From Pirellulales bacterium (GTDB taxonomy: Bacteria > Planctomycetota > Planctomycetia > Pirellulales > JAICIG01), in contig DATLUO010000135.1 in NCBI GenBank assembly GCA_035533075.1, forward strand, positions 1-64,000: a stretch of 64,000 nt of DNA, given 5' to 3'. Below, in pieces: positions 1 through 8,721 of this stretch. The notes beneath the pieces are model-generated. The model did not search any database and was not told the origin of the DNA. It was given only the letters and a program-made list of their open reading frames with translations. The position numbers were made by a program, and so were the translations under genes. Positions within the stretch are counted from its first letter, which is position 1, and the number at the start of each line of letters is the position of its first letter.

Positions 1-758
1 TGGGCCAGATTCTCCTTGCTGGCCAGCTTGCAGTCCGCCACGTAGAGAAAGTCGCGCTTGCCCGTCAACTGGCAGACGCGCTCCCAGGTGTCGATGTGCG
101 TGGTGTCGTCCGTCACGTTGCCGCTGGAGGTGGTGAAAAACACCGGTACGCCGCCGTCTTCGTTGATCGTCAGCGTATAGAGCAGTTGCTTCAGGTCGGG
201 GCGGCGGGCCTTGCTGTGTCCCCAGGTGATGGCCGGCGTGGGCCGCCCGCCGCGCTCGCCCTCCTCGGCCGCGCCGGAATACGTGCCGTAGAAGGAGACG
301 GTCGTGGAGTCGTTGTGAAACTCGTCGTCGCGCAGTCCAAATGTGCCGGACACTTCGTGGGTGAAGTCGATCACGAACTGCGGCGTCACCCCTTGATGGG
401 CACGGACCATGTTGCGTCCCAGCCGGTCGTCGCCCAGCAAGGCCAGTTCCGCTTCCCAGAGGTTGAACAGGTCGGGGCCGAACCGCGCGGCCCATTCGCC
501 CACGCCGTAGATCGGCTGGCGTGAGACGAGCACGTTGCGGACCATGACCAGCAGCCCTTGGGCCGTGGGCAGCTCGGCGCGTGGGTCGTCGGGCGGCAGG
601 CGTTCGCTGAAGAACTCTTCCAACCGCATCTTCTCCAGAATGTGATTGATGAGCGGCAAAGCACCGACGTCGTAGCTGCGCAATTCGACGTTGCCGGCTT
701 GAGCCACTTGGCCCGGTTCGCGCGGGGCCGGGCGTGGACGATCTTTCCGAGACGACAT
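1..758 (-). CDS. IS1634-family transposase, 5' part (runs off left edge)
   Basis: A DDE transposase that would cut and join its own element. The minus frame is open from ATG at 758 to the window edge, 252 codons without a stop. The N-terminus has the DUF4277-like stretch INHILEKMRLEEFFSERLPP (residues 37-56). The first catalytic Asp is probably D150 in HNDSTTVSFYGTY, followed by the GHSK segment usual before the second Asp. The C-terminal half, with the remaining DDE residues and the other element end, is outside the window, so intactness cannot be judged. The family call rests on recognised motifs; the active-site assignment is inference. Confidence 0.85.
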   Translation of the reverse strand, partial: MSSRKDRPRPAPREPGQVAQAGNVELRSYDVGALPLINHILEKMRLEEFFSERLPPDDPRAELPTAQGLLVMVRNVLVSRQPIYGVGEWAARFGPDLFNLWEAELALLGDDRLGRNMVRAHQGVTPQFVIDFTHEVSGTFGLRDDEFHNDSTTVSFYGTYSGAAEEGERGGRPTPAITWGHSKARRPDLKQLLYTLTINEDGGVPVFFTTSSGNVTDDTTHIDTWERVCQLTGKRDFLYVADCKLASKENLA

Positions 759-861
759 GAGGACACTCCTTGTGCGAGGGTGGGTGACCAACAACGGGTC
801 GCCGCTGACCAAGGATTGGCGCGACCAAGTGTCCTGACAAGTCGTGTTGAATTAGTCTTTC

Positions 862-893
862 AGACTTAGGTAACACTACTTTGACGTAAGTCT
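862..893. repeat. Inverted repeat upstream of the transposase, possible element end
   Basis: The 7-bp arms AGACTTA (862-868) and TAAGTCT (887-893) flank an 18-base AT-rich loop, about 100 bp upstream of the transposase start. AT-rich palindromic DNA here stands out from the GC-rich flank and could be the terminal region or promoter of the insertion sequence. The true terminal inverted repeat cannot be confirmed because the other end of the element is outside the window. Confidence 0.35.
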
Positions 894-1683
894 AGAGCCG
901 GTCGTTTTACGTAACGCATGAACTCAGAACGCGATGGAGGGCGACCGAGCGACTGCGCCGCCGTCCGAATCGCGGTCAGGACTTTATCTTGGTCGGGCAA
1001 GACCGTGCTCATGTCACATCAGACGGCTAACTCGGAAGACAATTCAAGGCACCTATACTTTAGTCGGATCGTTGCGGGCCATGCAATCCGGCCCGTGCGG
1101 TCGTCGGCCGCCTTTCTGGCGCTGCGACGCTTGACAGGCTGGTTCATCCCGGTGCCCGATGAAAACGCAGGCGGTCGCTGCTACACAGGCGGCCGCTGCT
1201 GCGCCGCCGGCACGCGCATCGAACCGCGGTTTTCTGCCGAGACGGCAAACTGTTTCGGGCGATGGTTTCGCGGTGCATTGGGGCGGTTGTCGGGAATCGA
1301 ATCGAAAGCGGCGCCAAGGCCCTCACTCCGCCCCGGGGCGCCCGCCTGCGCGCCCCGGAGGGACGGAGAGGGAGCGTGCCAGTCGTTCGGGCCGTTTTTC
1401 GCTTTCAGGGCCATCGACCCGGCTCGCGGCGCCTAGCTCCCAAGATCGAGCTCCGGCAGTTCGCCGCGCTGGCGACGGGCAAAGAACGGCTCGGCGATTC
1501 CCTCGGGGCGCGTGTTGTGCCGTTGGCCAATTGATCCAGCCTCCGCTTAGCGCTCGGGCAGTTTCACGGCGGGGAGAGCGCGAACTTGCGCGCCGCATGC
1601 CGTCCGACCCCATCACGGTGCCGGCCATGCTGGTCGTTCCATCGATCAACACCAAGCTTCCCGGCCCGACCGCTTGGAATTCG
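894..1683. other. No convincing gene
   Basis: About 790 bp between the insertion-sequence end and the BRCT/TPR gene. Open frames exist on both strands, as expected in GC-rich DNA, but none has a recognisable motif, a ribosome binding site or planctomycete-like protein composition. It may hold decayed coding DNA; no family could be named. Confidence 0.5.
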
Positions 1684-2880
1684 CTAATGGTCCCCGTGCT
1701 CCAGCCCCAACCGCTCCGCGGCCGTCGTGGCCCAAGGGCTGTCGGGCGAAAGGTCCAGAAAGATCCGCCAGTGCAGCTCCGCCTCGTCGCGGCGGCCCAG
1801 GTCGTCGAGAGCGCGGGCCAGATGATAGTGAACGTCGGGATAATCGCGATGATAGGTGAGCGCACCTTGAAAGGCGGCCACGGCCAACTCGTGCTGCCCC
1901 GTCTCGGCCAACACACAGCCGAGATTCGCCCGCGCCTCGACGTAGCTCTCGTCGAGCTCGATGGCCATGTAATAGCGTTCGCGGGCGGCCGACGCGTCGC
2001 CGACGCGGTACAGCAGCTCCGCCAACGCGAAACAGGTTTCTGAGTTCGGCCCGCCCGACATCAGCGACGCTCGATAAAGCTCGATAGCCACTTCCATCTG
2101 GCCCTCGTCGTCCTTCCTGGCAGCCCATTCGCGCAGTTCTTCGGCCGACATCGTCGGTTGCTTGCCGGCGGTGTGGACGGAAGCCAACGGCAGTGCCGCG
2201 GGCGGAGCTTCGCTTTCCGGCGGCTCGAAGTCGAAGCGAAGCTGCCCGCCCGGTTCGATCAGGCCGTCGCCTTGCCGCAGCAGCAGCTCCTTGCCCTCGA
2301 CCAAGATCGAAAGCTGGGCCAGCGGCCGTTCGACGCCCGGCACCAGCCGGTGCAGTGCGGCGAGTTTTTTTTCGATCTGCGGCGGTGAATTGCCGGCGGC
2401 CATCAACTCGGCCAGCCGCCGGGCCGTGGCGACCTCCTGAAAGTCGAAGTAGGGCAAGCGGCGGACCTCGCGCGCCGGCACGATCAGCCCGCGGCGGTGC
2501 CAGCGGCGAATCACGGCCACCGGCACGCCCAGCAGGTCGGCCAGCATGGCCGGCGTATAAAGCCGATGAATGTTCCGCTCGGCATCGACGAAGCCGAGCT
2601 GCTGCCAAAGCTGTGTCTCGGTGATCACCGTGCATTGCCCGCGCTCGGCCGCGCGACGCTGCTCTTCGTGCCGCTCGAACCAGTCGGCCACGTCGCCCAG
2701 CGGAAAATCGCCCTCGCCCACGACGATGAGCTGCGCGTTGTCGTCGAGCTTCTCGACCGGCACGCCGCCGTGGGCGCGCACGAACTCTTGCGCGTCGCGG
2801 CGGGCCATGCCGGCCAGCTTGCCGGCGAACGCCACCCGCTGACCGGCGAGCGGCGGCCGAGTGTCATCGTTGGTCGACAT
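1684..2880 (-). CDS. BRCT / MerR-type HTH / TPR protein
   Basis: 398 residues, start at ATG 2880; an upstream in-frame extension exists but lies inside the preceding gene. Three modules are visible: a BRCT-like domain (about 11-90, with LAGQRVAFAGKLAG and the R-x-HGG pattern seen in ligase and RFC BRCTs), a MerR-type winged helix (about 105-175, YTPAMLADLLGVPVAVIRRW), and tetratricopeptide repeats (about 250-385). Known roles of the modules are phosphopeptide or DNA-end binding, DNA binding and protein docking. The start overlaps the end of the GTPase gene by 17 bp, so the two are probably co-translated. Its job is unknown; a DNA-bound adaptor is inference. Confidence 0.85.
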   Translation of the reverse strand: MSTNDDTRPPLAGQRVAFAGKLAGMARRDAQEFVRAHGGVPVEKLDDNAQLIVVGEGDFPLGDVADWFERHEEQRRAAERGQCTVITETQLWQQLGFVDAERNIHRLYTPAMLADLLGVPVAVIRRWHRRGLIVPAREVRRLPYFDFQEVATARRLAELMAAGNSPPQIEKKLAALHRLVPGVERPLAQLSILVEGKELLLRQGDGLIEPGGQLRFDFEPPESEAPPAALPLASVHTAGKQPTMSAEELREWAARKDDEGQMEVAIELYRASLMSGGPNSETCFALAELLYRVGDASAARERYYMAIELDESYVEARANLGCVLAETGQHELAVAAFQGALTYHRDYPDVHYHLARALDDLGRRDEAELHWRIFLDLSPDSPWATTAAERLGLEHGDH

Positions 2881-4753
2881 CGATGCGGTGTCCCAGGCGG
2901 GTGTCGGGAGTGGCCAGGCGGTGTTGAAGCTGGGCGACGCGGTTCTCGGTCCGCTCCAATTCGCCACGATATTGGTGAATGACGCGGCAGTCGTTCTCCA
3001 AGTCGGCAAAGACCGTCGACATCAACTTGGCGTTGTTCCAGCGGGAGGCGAGCTGCTCGATCTCGCCGCGCACGCCTTTCCGCAAGCGGGTGCTGAACAG
3101 CCAGATCAGAAACGCGCACCACAACAGCAGCGTGAAGCTGGCGCCGAGAAAGAAGTCGGTGCCCAGCACCGGCTCGGCCCGCGGCCGCAGGCCCAGCTCG
3201 ACCGCCAGCCACGAGTCGTAGAAAAAGTTTCGCCCGAAACGATACAGCAAGACGACCAGCAACAGCACGAAGGCCAACTCGTATCGCAACCGCACCCACC
3301 AGCCGGTATGCCGTTGAGCCAGACGGGCCATGACCTGCTGCAGTTCGGTGCCGGCCACGGCGATCCACATTTTGCCGGCCGCCGCCGCCTCGCGCTCGAC
3401 GGCGGCGACCTGCGTCTCGCGGCGCGGCAGGCCGGCGTCGGCGGCGTAGCCGTCGATGATGATCGCCGCGGTGCGCAGCTCGCCTTCGTCCCAGCTTGCC
3501 GCGACGGCACGCGCGGAGGCTTCGTCGGCCGCGGTTTCTTGCCGCCGCGTGCGCCAGCGGCGACCGCCCTCGAACGCGCCCCATAAGGCGAGCTGTGCCG
3601 GCGTTCGCACGCGGAACAGCGCCGCGCTCGACAGCAGGCCGCCGATGCCCTGATACAGCCGCAGCACGCACGAGAACGGACTGAAGCCCCAGCACGATGT
3701 GACCTCGTTCAGCAGGCGGTTCTCCCAGGAGCGGCGGCCGGCCAGCAGCTCTTCGCGCATCTCGGCAGACAGGCGGGTGGCCAGCTTGGCCCGCTGCTCG
3801 GCGATGCCGATTTCCAACTCTTCGACCTTCGGCAAACCGGCGTCCAGCCGATCGCGGCAGGCGGCCAGCGTCTCGGCGGTCAGGTCCAAGAAGTTCGCCC
3901 GGCGGATGCGCTTGGCGGCCGTGCCGGTCAACTGGTGCGAAAGAAACTCCAGCAGCCGGGCAAACTCGCCCCGCGGCTGCACGCCTTGCCGGGCGTCGGC
4001 CAGCGCGGCCACCGAATCGACGAAGAACATCTCGCCCGTGGCATATTCCTCCGACATGATCCGCCGCCAATCGTCGCGGATGTCGTCGTCGGTGTCGGCG
4101 TGGGTCTGCACAAAGACCAGCCGGGCGCCGGCGGCCGCCGCGGCCAGCTCTTCGGCCACGCGGGCACTGCGATACTTCTGCTGCGTGGTGGCGATCAGCA
4201 GCACGTCGCAATGCGGCAGCAGCTCCCGCAGCCGGGCGAGATTGGTGCCCGGCGCCTCTTCGTCTTCCGTGGTGTCGGGATCGGGACAATCGAGCAGCAC
4301 GAAATCTCGCAGCATGGGCAAATTGCGATGGACCACCTGCACGCTCTCGCCGGCGATGCCAAGCTGTTCCGGTTTGAGATCGTCGCGGCAGACGAGGATC
4401 GGCTGCCGCGTGGTGGGCCGTTGCCGTCCGGCGGTCGATACTTCTCCGCCAACCAGGGCATTCACCAGCGTACTCTTGCCGGTTCCGGTGCCGCCCAGCG
4501 TGGCCATCACCAGCGGCGCTTCGAGCCGCACACGCAGGGTGTCGGTGCGCTCCGAAAGCCGGCGAACGAGGGCACGCACCTGGCGGGCAGGCGGCCAATC
4601 ATCGGCCTGCCGCGACCAGGCGTCGATCTCGGTCATCAGCGAGTCGACGTCGGCCAGCAGTTCCAGGTGCGCTAGTTCGCTCGACAAAGTGGCGCTGGCT
4701 CCCTTGACAAGTTGTTTGTCGGTCGCGTCGGTGAATCGAAAGGTGCGGCGCAT
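2864..4753 (-). CDS. Membrane-associated dynamin-like / Era-type GTPase
   Basis: 629 residues from ATG 4753 (frame is open further upstream, but that part lacks family features). Walker A is GTGTGKST at residues 88-95; the G3 box is a DCPDPDT variant shortly after. The C-terminal half is helical, with two hydrophobic segments around residues 489-505 and 534-553 separated by a short loop, then a coiled-coil-like charged tail. This layout of N-terminal GTPase and paired membrane helices is common in bacterial membrane-remodelling GTPases. It is the first gene of a two-gene overlap with the BRCT/TPR protein. Substrate membrane and process are unknown. Confidence 0.85.
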   Translation of the reverse strand: MRRTFRFTDATDKQLVKGASATLSSELAHLELLADVDSLMTEIDAWSRQADDWPPARQVRALVRRLSERTDTLRVRLEAPLVMATLGGTGTGKSTLVNALVGGEVSTAGRQRPTTRQPILVCRDDLKPEQLGIAGESVQVVHRNLPMLRDFVLLDCPDPDTTEDEEAPGTNLARLRELLPHCDVLLIATTQQKYRSARVAEELAAAAAGARLVFVQTHADTDDDIRDDWRRIMSEEYATGEMFFVDSVAALADARQGVQPRGEFARLLEFLSHQLTGTAAKRIRRANFLDLTAETLAACRDRLDAGLPKVEELEIGIAEQRAKLATRLSAEMREELLAGRRSWENRLLNEVTSCWGFSPFSCVLRLYQGIGGLLSSAALFRVRTPAQLALWGAFEGGRRWRTRRQETAADEASARAVAASWDEGELRTAAIIIDGYAADAGLPRRETQVAAVEREAAAAGKMWIAVAGTELQQVMARLAQRHTGWWVRLRYELAFVLLLVVLLYRFGRNFFYDSWLAVELGLRPRAEPVLGTDFFLGASFTLLLWCAFLIWLFSTRLRKGVRGEIEQLASRWNNAKLMSTVFADLENDCRVIHQYRGELERTENRVAQLQHRLATPDTRLGHRIDVDQR

Positions 4754-4935
4754 TTCATGCGTCCATCCTACGCCGGATACTTTGGGGCGACAACCAAGCC
4801 TGATCGAACTCGGCGGCGGCAAGCGCTTGCGGAAAACAAGGCCCTGCCTCCTCGTGGCCGCGCCCCAAGCGGTTGCCGCCCGCCAACTTGCCGCCGCGTG
4901 CCAGCGCACCAACATTCGTTTAGGCAAGCCAATGT

Positions 4936-6033
4936 CTACGCCTCAATAATCTTGTTGCCGAACAACAGTCGGTCGATCTCCGACAGGCGAAAGGTATCTC
5001 GCTGGTGGATGCTGTCGTTGACCAGGCGCATCAGGGCGTGTGTTTCGAGAAAGCACACGCTGCGAATCGGTTCGGCGGCCATATGTTGGGCAAGGTTCTC
5101 CAGGTCGTGTTGACGAAAGCCGCTGCCGATGACGGCGAAATAGACGCGGTCGATGCCCGACTGTGCCAGCTCGCGGCTGTGTCGCGTGGCGTAGTCGCAG
5201 AATTGTCGGTCGTCGGTGCCCAGCGTGTAGCCGTCGCGGCGGACCTTGGCGTCGAGGATCACGCCGAAGCGGTCGGCCGGGGCCAGCGCCAGACAATCGG
5301 CCACACGTCCGCAACCTTGGCCGAGCTCTCTGACCGTGAAACCCAGGCAGCGAAAGGCATCGGCGCAGCGTGTCTCGAACAAACACGATATCGGCTTCTC
5401 GCCGTCGGCGACTCTGTAGGGAACGGACTCTGTGCCGTTCCGCATGCCCCGCGCCAGGTCGGCCAGGTCGCACAGCCCGGCCGGCAGAAACGGAAACCGC
5501 GTTGCCGCGCTGCAGGATGGCCTTCCCAGGCCGTCACGTGCGATCTCGACGTTCTCCTTGTCAACGACCTCCACTCGTGGCCACAACCTTTGTTGGCGAT
5601 CGGCCACGCGCACGGCGACCTGCAGGAACCGCACGTCGCCCGGATGCTGCCGTACGGTGCGCTCGTGAACGACGGTCACGCGTGGCGGGCGGTCGCTGTC
5701 CGGCACTTGGTCGCGCGACGTGCGTTCGATGGTGACTTCGCGGTTTTCGCGGCTGCGATCGAAGCCGGTCATGGTTTGGGCCCACAGCGATTCCCAGCGC
5801 CGCGTGCAGCGAACGCGCATGCTCTTGGCCAGCGGGTGTTCCGGATGGCCGGAGATCCAGCCTTCGACGTCGCCGGCGATTTGTGCCACGCGTTGCCGCG
5901 TGAGCTTGTAATCGGCGGCGACGACGTCTTGCGTCTCGCCTTCGAGCACATGCCGCTCGTAGATGCGGCAATCGCGGTCGCTGGGCGCATGGGGCCTGCG
6001 CTGGCGTTTCGGTTTGTCGTTTGGTTCGGACAT
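4936..6033 (-). CDS. HTH protein with FokI-like PD-(D/E)XK nuclease domain
   Basis: 365 residues, ATG at 6033. Residues about 20-60 form a sigma-region-4-like helix-turn-helix (EGETQDVVAADYKLTRQRVA); about 65-165 is a charged linker like that of small-terminase or HTH proteins. The C-terminal 145 residues resemble the FokI cleavage domain in order: D246, then FGVILDAKVRRDGYTLGTDD containing D261-A-K263, then beta strand YFAVIGSGF, then FLETHALMRLV. FokI has the matching PD...VIVDTK...LFVSGHF. The D-x-K catalytic pattern is therefore present. A 35-bp dispersed repeat (5407-5441) lies in frame between linker and nuclease and encodes NGTESVPYR. No methyltransferase is adjacent. The fold call comes from reading, not a search. 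Confidence 0.75.
   Translation of the reverse strand: MSEPNDKPKRQRRPHAPSDRDCRIYERHVLEGETQDVVAADYKLTRQRVAQIAGDVEGWISGHPEHPLAKSMRVRCTRRWESLWAQTMTGFDRSRENREVTIERTSRDQVPDSDRPPRVTVVHERTVRQHPGDVRFLQVAVRVADRQQRLWPRVEVVDKENVEIARDGLGRPSCSAATRFPFLPAGLCDLADLARGMRNGTESVPYRVADGEKPISCLFETRCADAFRCLGFTVRELGQGCGRVADCLALAPADRFGVILDAKVRRDGYTLGTDDRQFCDYATRHSRELAQSGIDRVYFAVIGSGFRQHDLENLAQHMAAEPIRSVCFLETHALMRLVNDSIHQRDTFRLSEIDRLLFGNKIIEA
5407..5441 (+). repeat. 35-bp dispersed repeat inside the nuclease gene
   Basis: The sequence containing CTGTAGGGAACGGACTC is shared, 33 of 35 bases, with the complement of 18447-18481 in a non-coding hairpin element. Here it is read in frame by the minus-strand nuclease gene as NGTESVPYR. 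It contains the short palindrome GGAACGG/CCGTTCC. Confidence 0.8.
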
Positions 6034-6116
6034 TTGATGAGGGATGAGGGGGTTGGGGGTTGGGGGTTGGGGTTCGGCCGGTTCGGCCTCAGGGGCGATC
6101 AGTGCGGACCCTGTTT

Positions 6117-6187
6117 GCCACCAGCTTTAGCTGGTGGTTGGCGACCCTACCCAACCAATCTTGAGCCGGCTTTAGCCGGGCTTCTCG
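6117..6187 (+). repeat. Dispersed double stem-loop repeat (AGCTTTAGCT type)
   Basis: Two short palindromes in tandem: GCCACCAGCTTTAGCTGG continuing to TGGTTGGC, then GCCGGCTTTAGCCGGGC. Related copies lie at 52784-52854 and, inverted, at 53095-53152. All copies are between genes. Confidence 0.75.
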
Positions 6188-6740
6188 TGGCCTTGCAGAT
6201 CGCCGGCTCCAAGGAAAACTTTCTCGTTCGTGCAAATTTGCACGAACGAGAAAAAACCGAAGGATCTCATCATCTCGTAGTTCCAGGGTGGTATCTTTTT
6301 TGGGCTCGAGCGGTCACTTCTTTCAGTCTGCGGGCAAAGTGGCTTGGCATGGCTTCGCGACGTTCCAACGGTTTGCGTTCCCAGCAGATTGGCCGGGCGC
6401 CCTTGAGCGCCTCTTTGCCAGGCGCGGCAGCCGCGAGCGCAAATTTGCGCTCACGGGAAAACACGAGGGATTTCGCCATCTTTTACCCCGTTAGCGGGGC
6501 TGCGGCGGGCGTTGGCCCGGTTGGCGTTCCCAGGGCCGACCGCTTCACCCAAGTCTCCGCCGCGAGTGGCTTGGGATGCGTCCACGTCGGCCGGAAGTTG
6601 CTGGACCCATCCCCAGCCTCCCTAGAAAGTGGCTTGGATCACGTTCCTAACGCAGGTCCGCTCGACGGCTCTTGCAAATTTGCAAGGGCCGCAAAACACG
6701 AGGGATTTTGGCATCTCGTAACCCATTGGTCGGGGCTTCT
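6180..6740. repeat. Three diverged repeats, each centred on a perfect palindrome
   Basis: Three units share the core GCAAATTTGC plus a neighbouring ACACGAGGGATTT-type segment followed by a CATCT/CGTA stretch. The palindromes are perfect but differ in their arms: 34 bp at 6220-6253, 18 bp at 6435-6452 and 16 bp at 6671-6686. Centres are 207 and 235 bp apart. Since the arms changed in both halves together, dyad symmetry itself seems to have been kept. On the minus strand each unit also begins with an ATG and 14-17 similar codons, but the frames end differently, so no protein is called. Confidence 0.8.
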
Positions 6741-6984
6741 GCCAGCGCGTTCGTTTGCCCGTTGGGGCCGACCATTTTACCGCTCAACTGGCTTGGGTGG
6801 CTATACCTGCAAATCATCGGTTTGGGCCGCGCAGCGCTTCCCCATCTGTTTCGCGAGATTGCTCGCCAGCCGGACCACTGGTTCTCTGCGCTGGCCGCGA
6901 TCACGGGCGAGGATCCGATTCCAGCGGGAGCCGAGGGCAACATGGCCGCCATGACGGCGGCCTGACTCGGCTGGGGCCGGACGC
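6741..6984. other. Non-coding remainder before the DUF7689-like gene
   Basis: No gene is supported between the last palindrome unit and the start of the broken DUF7689-like frame. The segment includes TGGCTTGGGTGGC-type sequence that also recurs within the upstream palindrome units, so it may be the tail of that repeat family. Confidence 0.45.
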
Positions 6985-7647
6985 ATGGCTACCTATAGCC
7001 GGATGCGGGTCAGCGACTTGCTGGCCCTGCTTCAAGAACGGCTTTCAACGGACGAGCTACGGGCACTGCTTGCCGACCCCAACGAACTGCAGGCCCGGAA
7101 TGCGCAGATTGAAGGTCACTGCGTGGACAACCGTGAAGCGCGGCTGGCAACGTGGTTTTCGAGGCTTCGCGCCGGTGAATAGGAAATCACGAGCAACATC
7201 GATTTTGGCTACAACTGCATCGCCTGGTCGGCAAACGACATGGCACATTTTTGGTGGCCGGTGGCGCACGATTGGCCGAGAGGCATTATGGCTGATGCCA
7301 GCGTGCGCGCGTTCGCCGAACTGTATGCCAGCCTCGGTTATGAGGGGTGCGGGGACGGGAGATTCCAGCGCGGCTTCGAAAAAGTGGCTCTTTTCGCCAA
7401 GGACGGCGCGCCCACGCACGCGGCGCGGCAACTTCCCGACGCAAGATGGACCAGCAAGCTGGGCAGGTGGGAGGACATTGCGCACCGTTTAGAGGCCCTG
7501 ACTGGAAATGAACCAAACGAGTATGGAGAAATCGTCGTTTTCTTTCGGCGCCCGAATGCCAGTTTTGGCCGGCGCAGTTGGCTCGATGCGCTTCTTGATG
7601 CCACGCGGACGGCCTTAGGAACGCTTGCCGCATCCCGGCGCAGGTGA
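6985..7647 (+). pseudogene. DUF7689-like protein broken by an in-frame TAG
   Basis: Two pieces lie in one frame, 6985-7182 and 7183-7647, separated only by TAG at 7180-7182. Read through, the protein goes from NREARLATWFSRLRAGE across the stop into EITSNIDFGYNCIAWSAND, then FWWP, GYEGC, GFEKVALFA, PTHAARQL, WTSKLG and DI.H. This is the DUF7689 pattern (Y-N-CIAWA, GFEK, PTHAARQL). The natural start is uncertain (ATG 6985 or 7003) because the first 45 residues match nothing I recognise. A single base change would give the stop. Function of the family is unknown to me. A shorter product from ATG 7240 would lack the N-terminal CIAW motif. Confidence 0.75.
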
Positions 7648-7743
7648 CGCACGAAATTGCTGCACCGGATACACGGCGCGCCTTGCCAGCTTTGGGTCTA
7701 GCCCCAGCATCGTCGTCGAACCGTGAAAGATCGTCGCTCTCGA

Positions 7744-8130
7744 CTAAATCGCAGACTCGGTTAGGCGCTTCTTGAGTTGGGAAACGGCAGCGAGGACGTC
7801 GCTGGCCGTCCGGCGAACAGTCCACGTTTTGTGCCGCCGCTGCTCGTCCATCACGGCGGCGACGATTTCGCCCGTGTTAAAGCATTCGATGTCGGCATAG
7901 CGGTCTCGGTGCCAAAACGAAATGCAGACTCCTTCCTCGACCGACGGGCTAACGTCGGGCTTAGGCACGTCATCCGTCGAAAGGCACTCGAGGACCTTGG
8001 CTGCGGCGCGGAGGGCCACGTCGTTGGGCGGGTCGGAGCCGTCGTCATCCCAGTCGGGTGCCAAGCGCGTCAGCGGCCGCAACGATTTTGGGAGCGTTGT
8101 TTCGCGAAACTCGTCGGTTGCGTCGATCAT
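7744..8130 (-). CDS. Small acidic hypothetical protein
   Basis: 128 residues from ATG 8130; a TTG at 8169 in the same frame would add 13 residues. The protein has the pattern APDWDDDGSDPPN...AAAKVLECLS...P.P.VSPSVEEGVCISFWHRD, then a predicted strand ADIECFNTGEI. Short proteins of this layout are frequent in planctomycete accessory DNA, often beside toxin-like genes. It is the last gene of the minus-strand run and starts 55 bp after the PIN gene ends. An accessory or immunity partner of the PIN protein is possible but only inferred. Confidence 0.7.
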   Translation of the reverse strand: MIDATDEFRETTLPKSLRPLTRLAPDWDDDGSDPPNDVALRAAAKVLECLSTDDVPKPDVSPSVEEGVCISFWHRDRYADIECFNTGEIVAAVMDEQRRHKTWTVRRTASDVLAAVSQLKKRLTESAI

Positions 8131-8184
8131 TGTTCGCTCATGGAGACCGGAAAACAGTTCGTATGGCAATTTCGCGTCCAGGGG

Positions 8185-8721
8185 TTAAGTTCCCGCTTTC
8201 CGCGCCGCCTCGAGCCGCTCTTTCCACTCCAGTTCGTGCAGGAAATTGCCCGTGTGGACCGGGAGATCCTTGCCGCTGAGCCCCGCAAGCTCCGCCAACC
8301 GGCGGGCTTTGCGCTCGTGGCTGTAGAAATCGGTCGCGCCCGCCACCTTCGCCGTCGCAATAATCAAGGCGTCAGCTTTTAGCACCGACCTGGACAACTG
8401 GTCGGCCTTGGGCAAACCGCGATGGTCTTGCCACAACTTTGCCGAAACGCTTGCAGCGCGAATGTCGAAGGGCGGCATGAAGAAGCGTTGCTGCATTTCC
8501 GCCACGAACTGCCCGTGTTGCGCGTGCGGAATGCCGGCGAGCAGTTCCGCGACCGCGACGGTGGGAACCACGATCTGCCGCTTCTCGTCGTGGAGCATTT
8601 CCAGCAGCATCCATGCGCGTTGCTGAAGTGCCAGGTCGTCGTCGGTGGCCGACTTCGGACGCGCCGTGCTCAGCGCCCGCATGGCCCACATCAGGACCAT
8701 GGCGTCAATCGCCGCACTCAT
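8185..8721 (-). CDS. PIN-domain ribonuclease-like protein
   Basis: 178 residues. The four acidic positions of PIN nucleases are in place: D6 (AIDAMVLMW), E59 (VAVAELLAG), D117 (LKADALIIATA) and D131 (GATDFYSHE). PIN proteins usually cleave RNA and often act as toxins. The ATG overlaps the stop of the 275-residue gene as ATGA, so the two are translationally coupled and probably form a complex. The charged C-terminal tail (about 150-178) is longer than in minimal VapC toxins. The upstream partner is not a VapB-like antitoxin in size or motif, so toxin-antitoxin function is a proposal. Confidence 0.85.
   Translation of the reverse strand: MSAAIDAMVLMWAMRALSTARPKSATDDDLALQQRAWMLLEMLHDEKRQIVVPTVAVAELLAGIPHAQHGQFVAEMQQRFFMPPFDIRAASVSAKLWQDHRGLPKADQLSRSVLKADALIIATAKVAGATDFYSHERKARRLAELAGLSGKDLPVHTGNFLHELEWKERLEAARKAGT

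Noticed and set aside
918-2043. Several overlapping frames on both strands
   Set aside because: No motif, no ribosome binding site, skewed Arg/Ala/Gly composition; no single frame stands out.
4753-4927. N-terminal extension of the GTPase to 4927
   Set aside because: 58 extra residues are Arg/Trp-rich without fold; ATG 4753 begins the conserved protein.
6270-6479. Short minus frame MAKSLVFSRERKFAL
   Set aside because: It recurs with different frames and ends in the neighbouring repeat units, so it follows the repeat rather than a gene.
5005-6954. Long plus-strand open frame covering the nuclease gene and palindromes
   Set aside because: It has no motif and mirrors the minus-strand gene; a GC-rich antisense shadow that also crosses the repeats.
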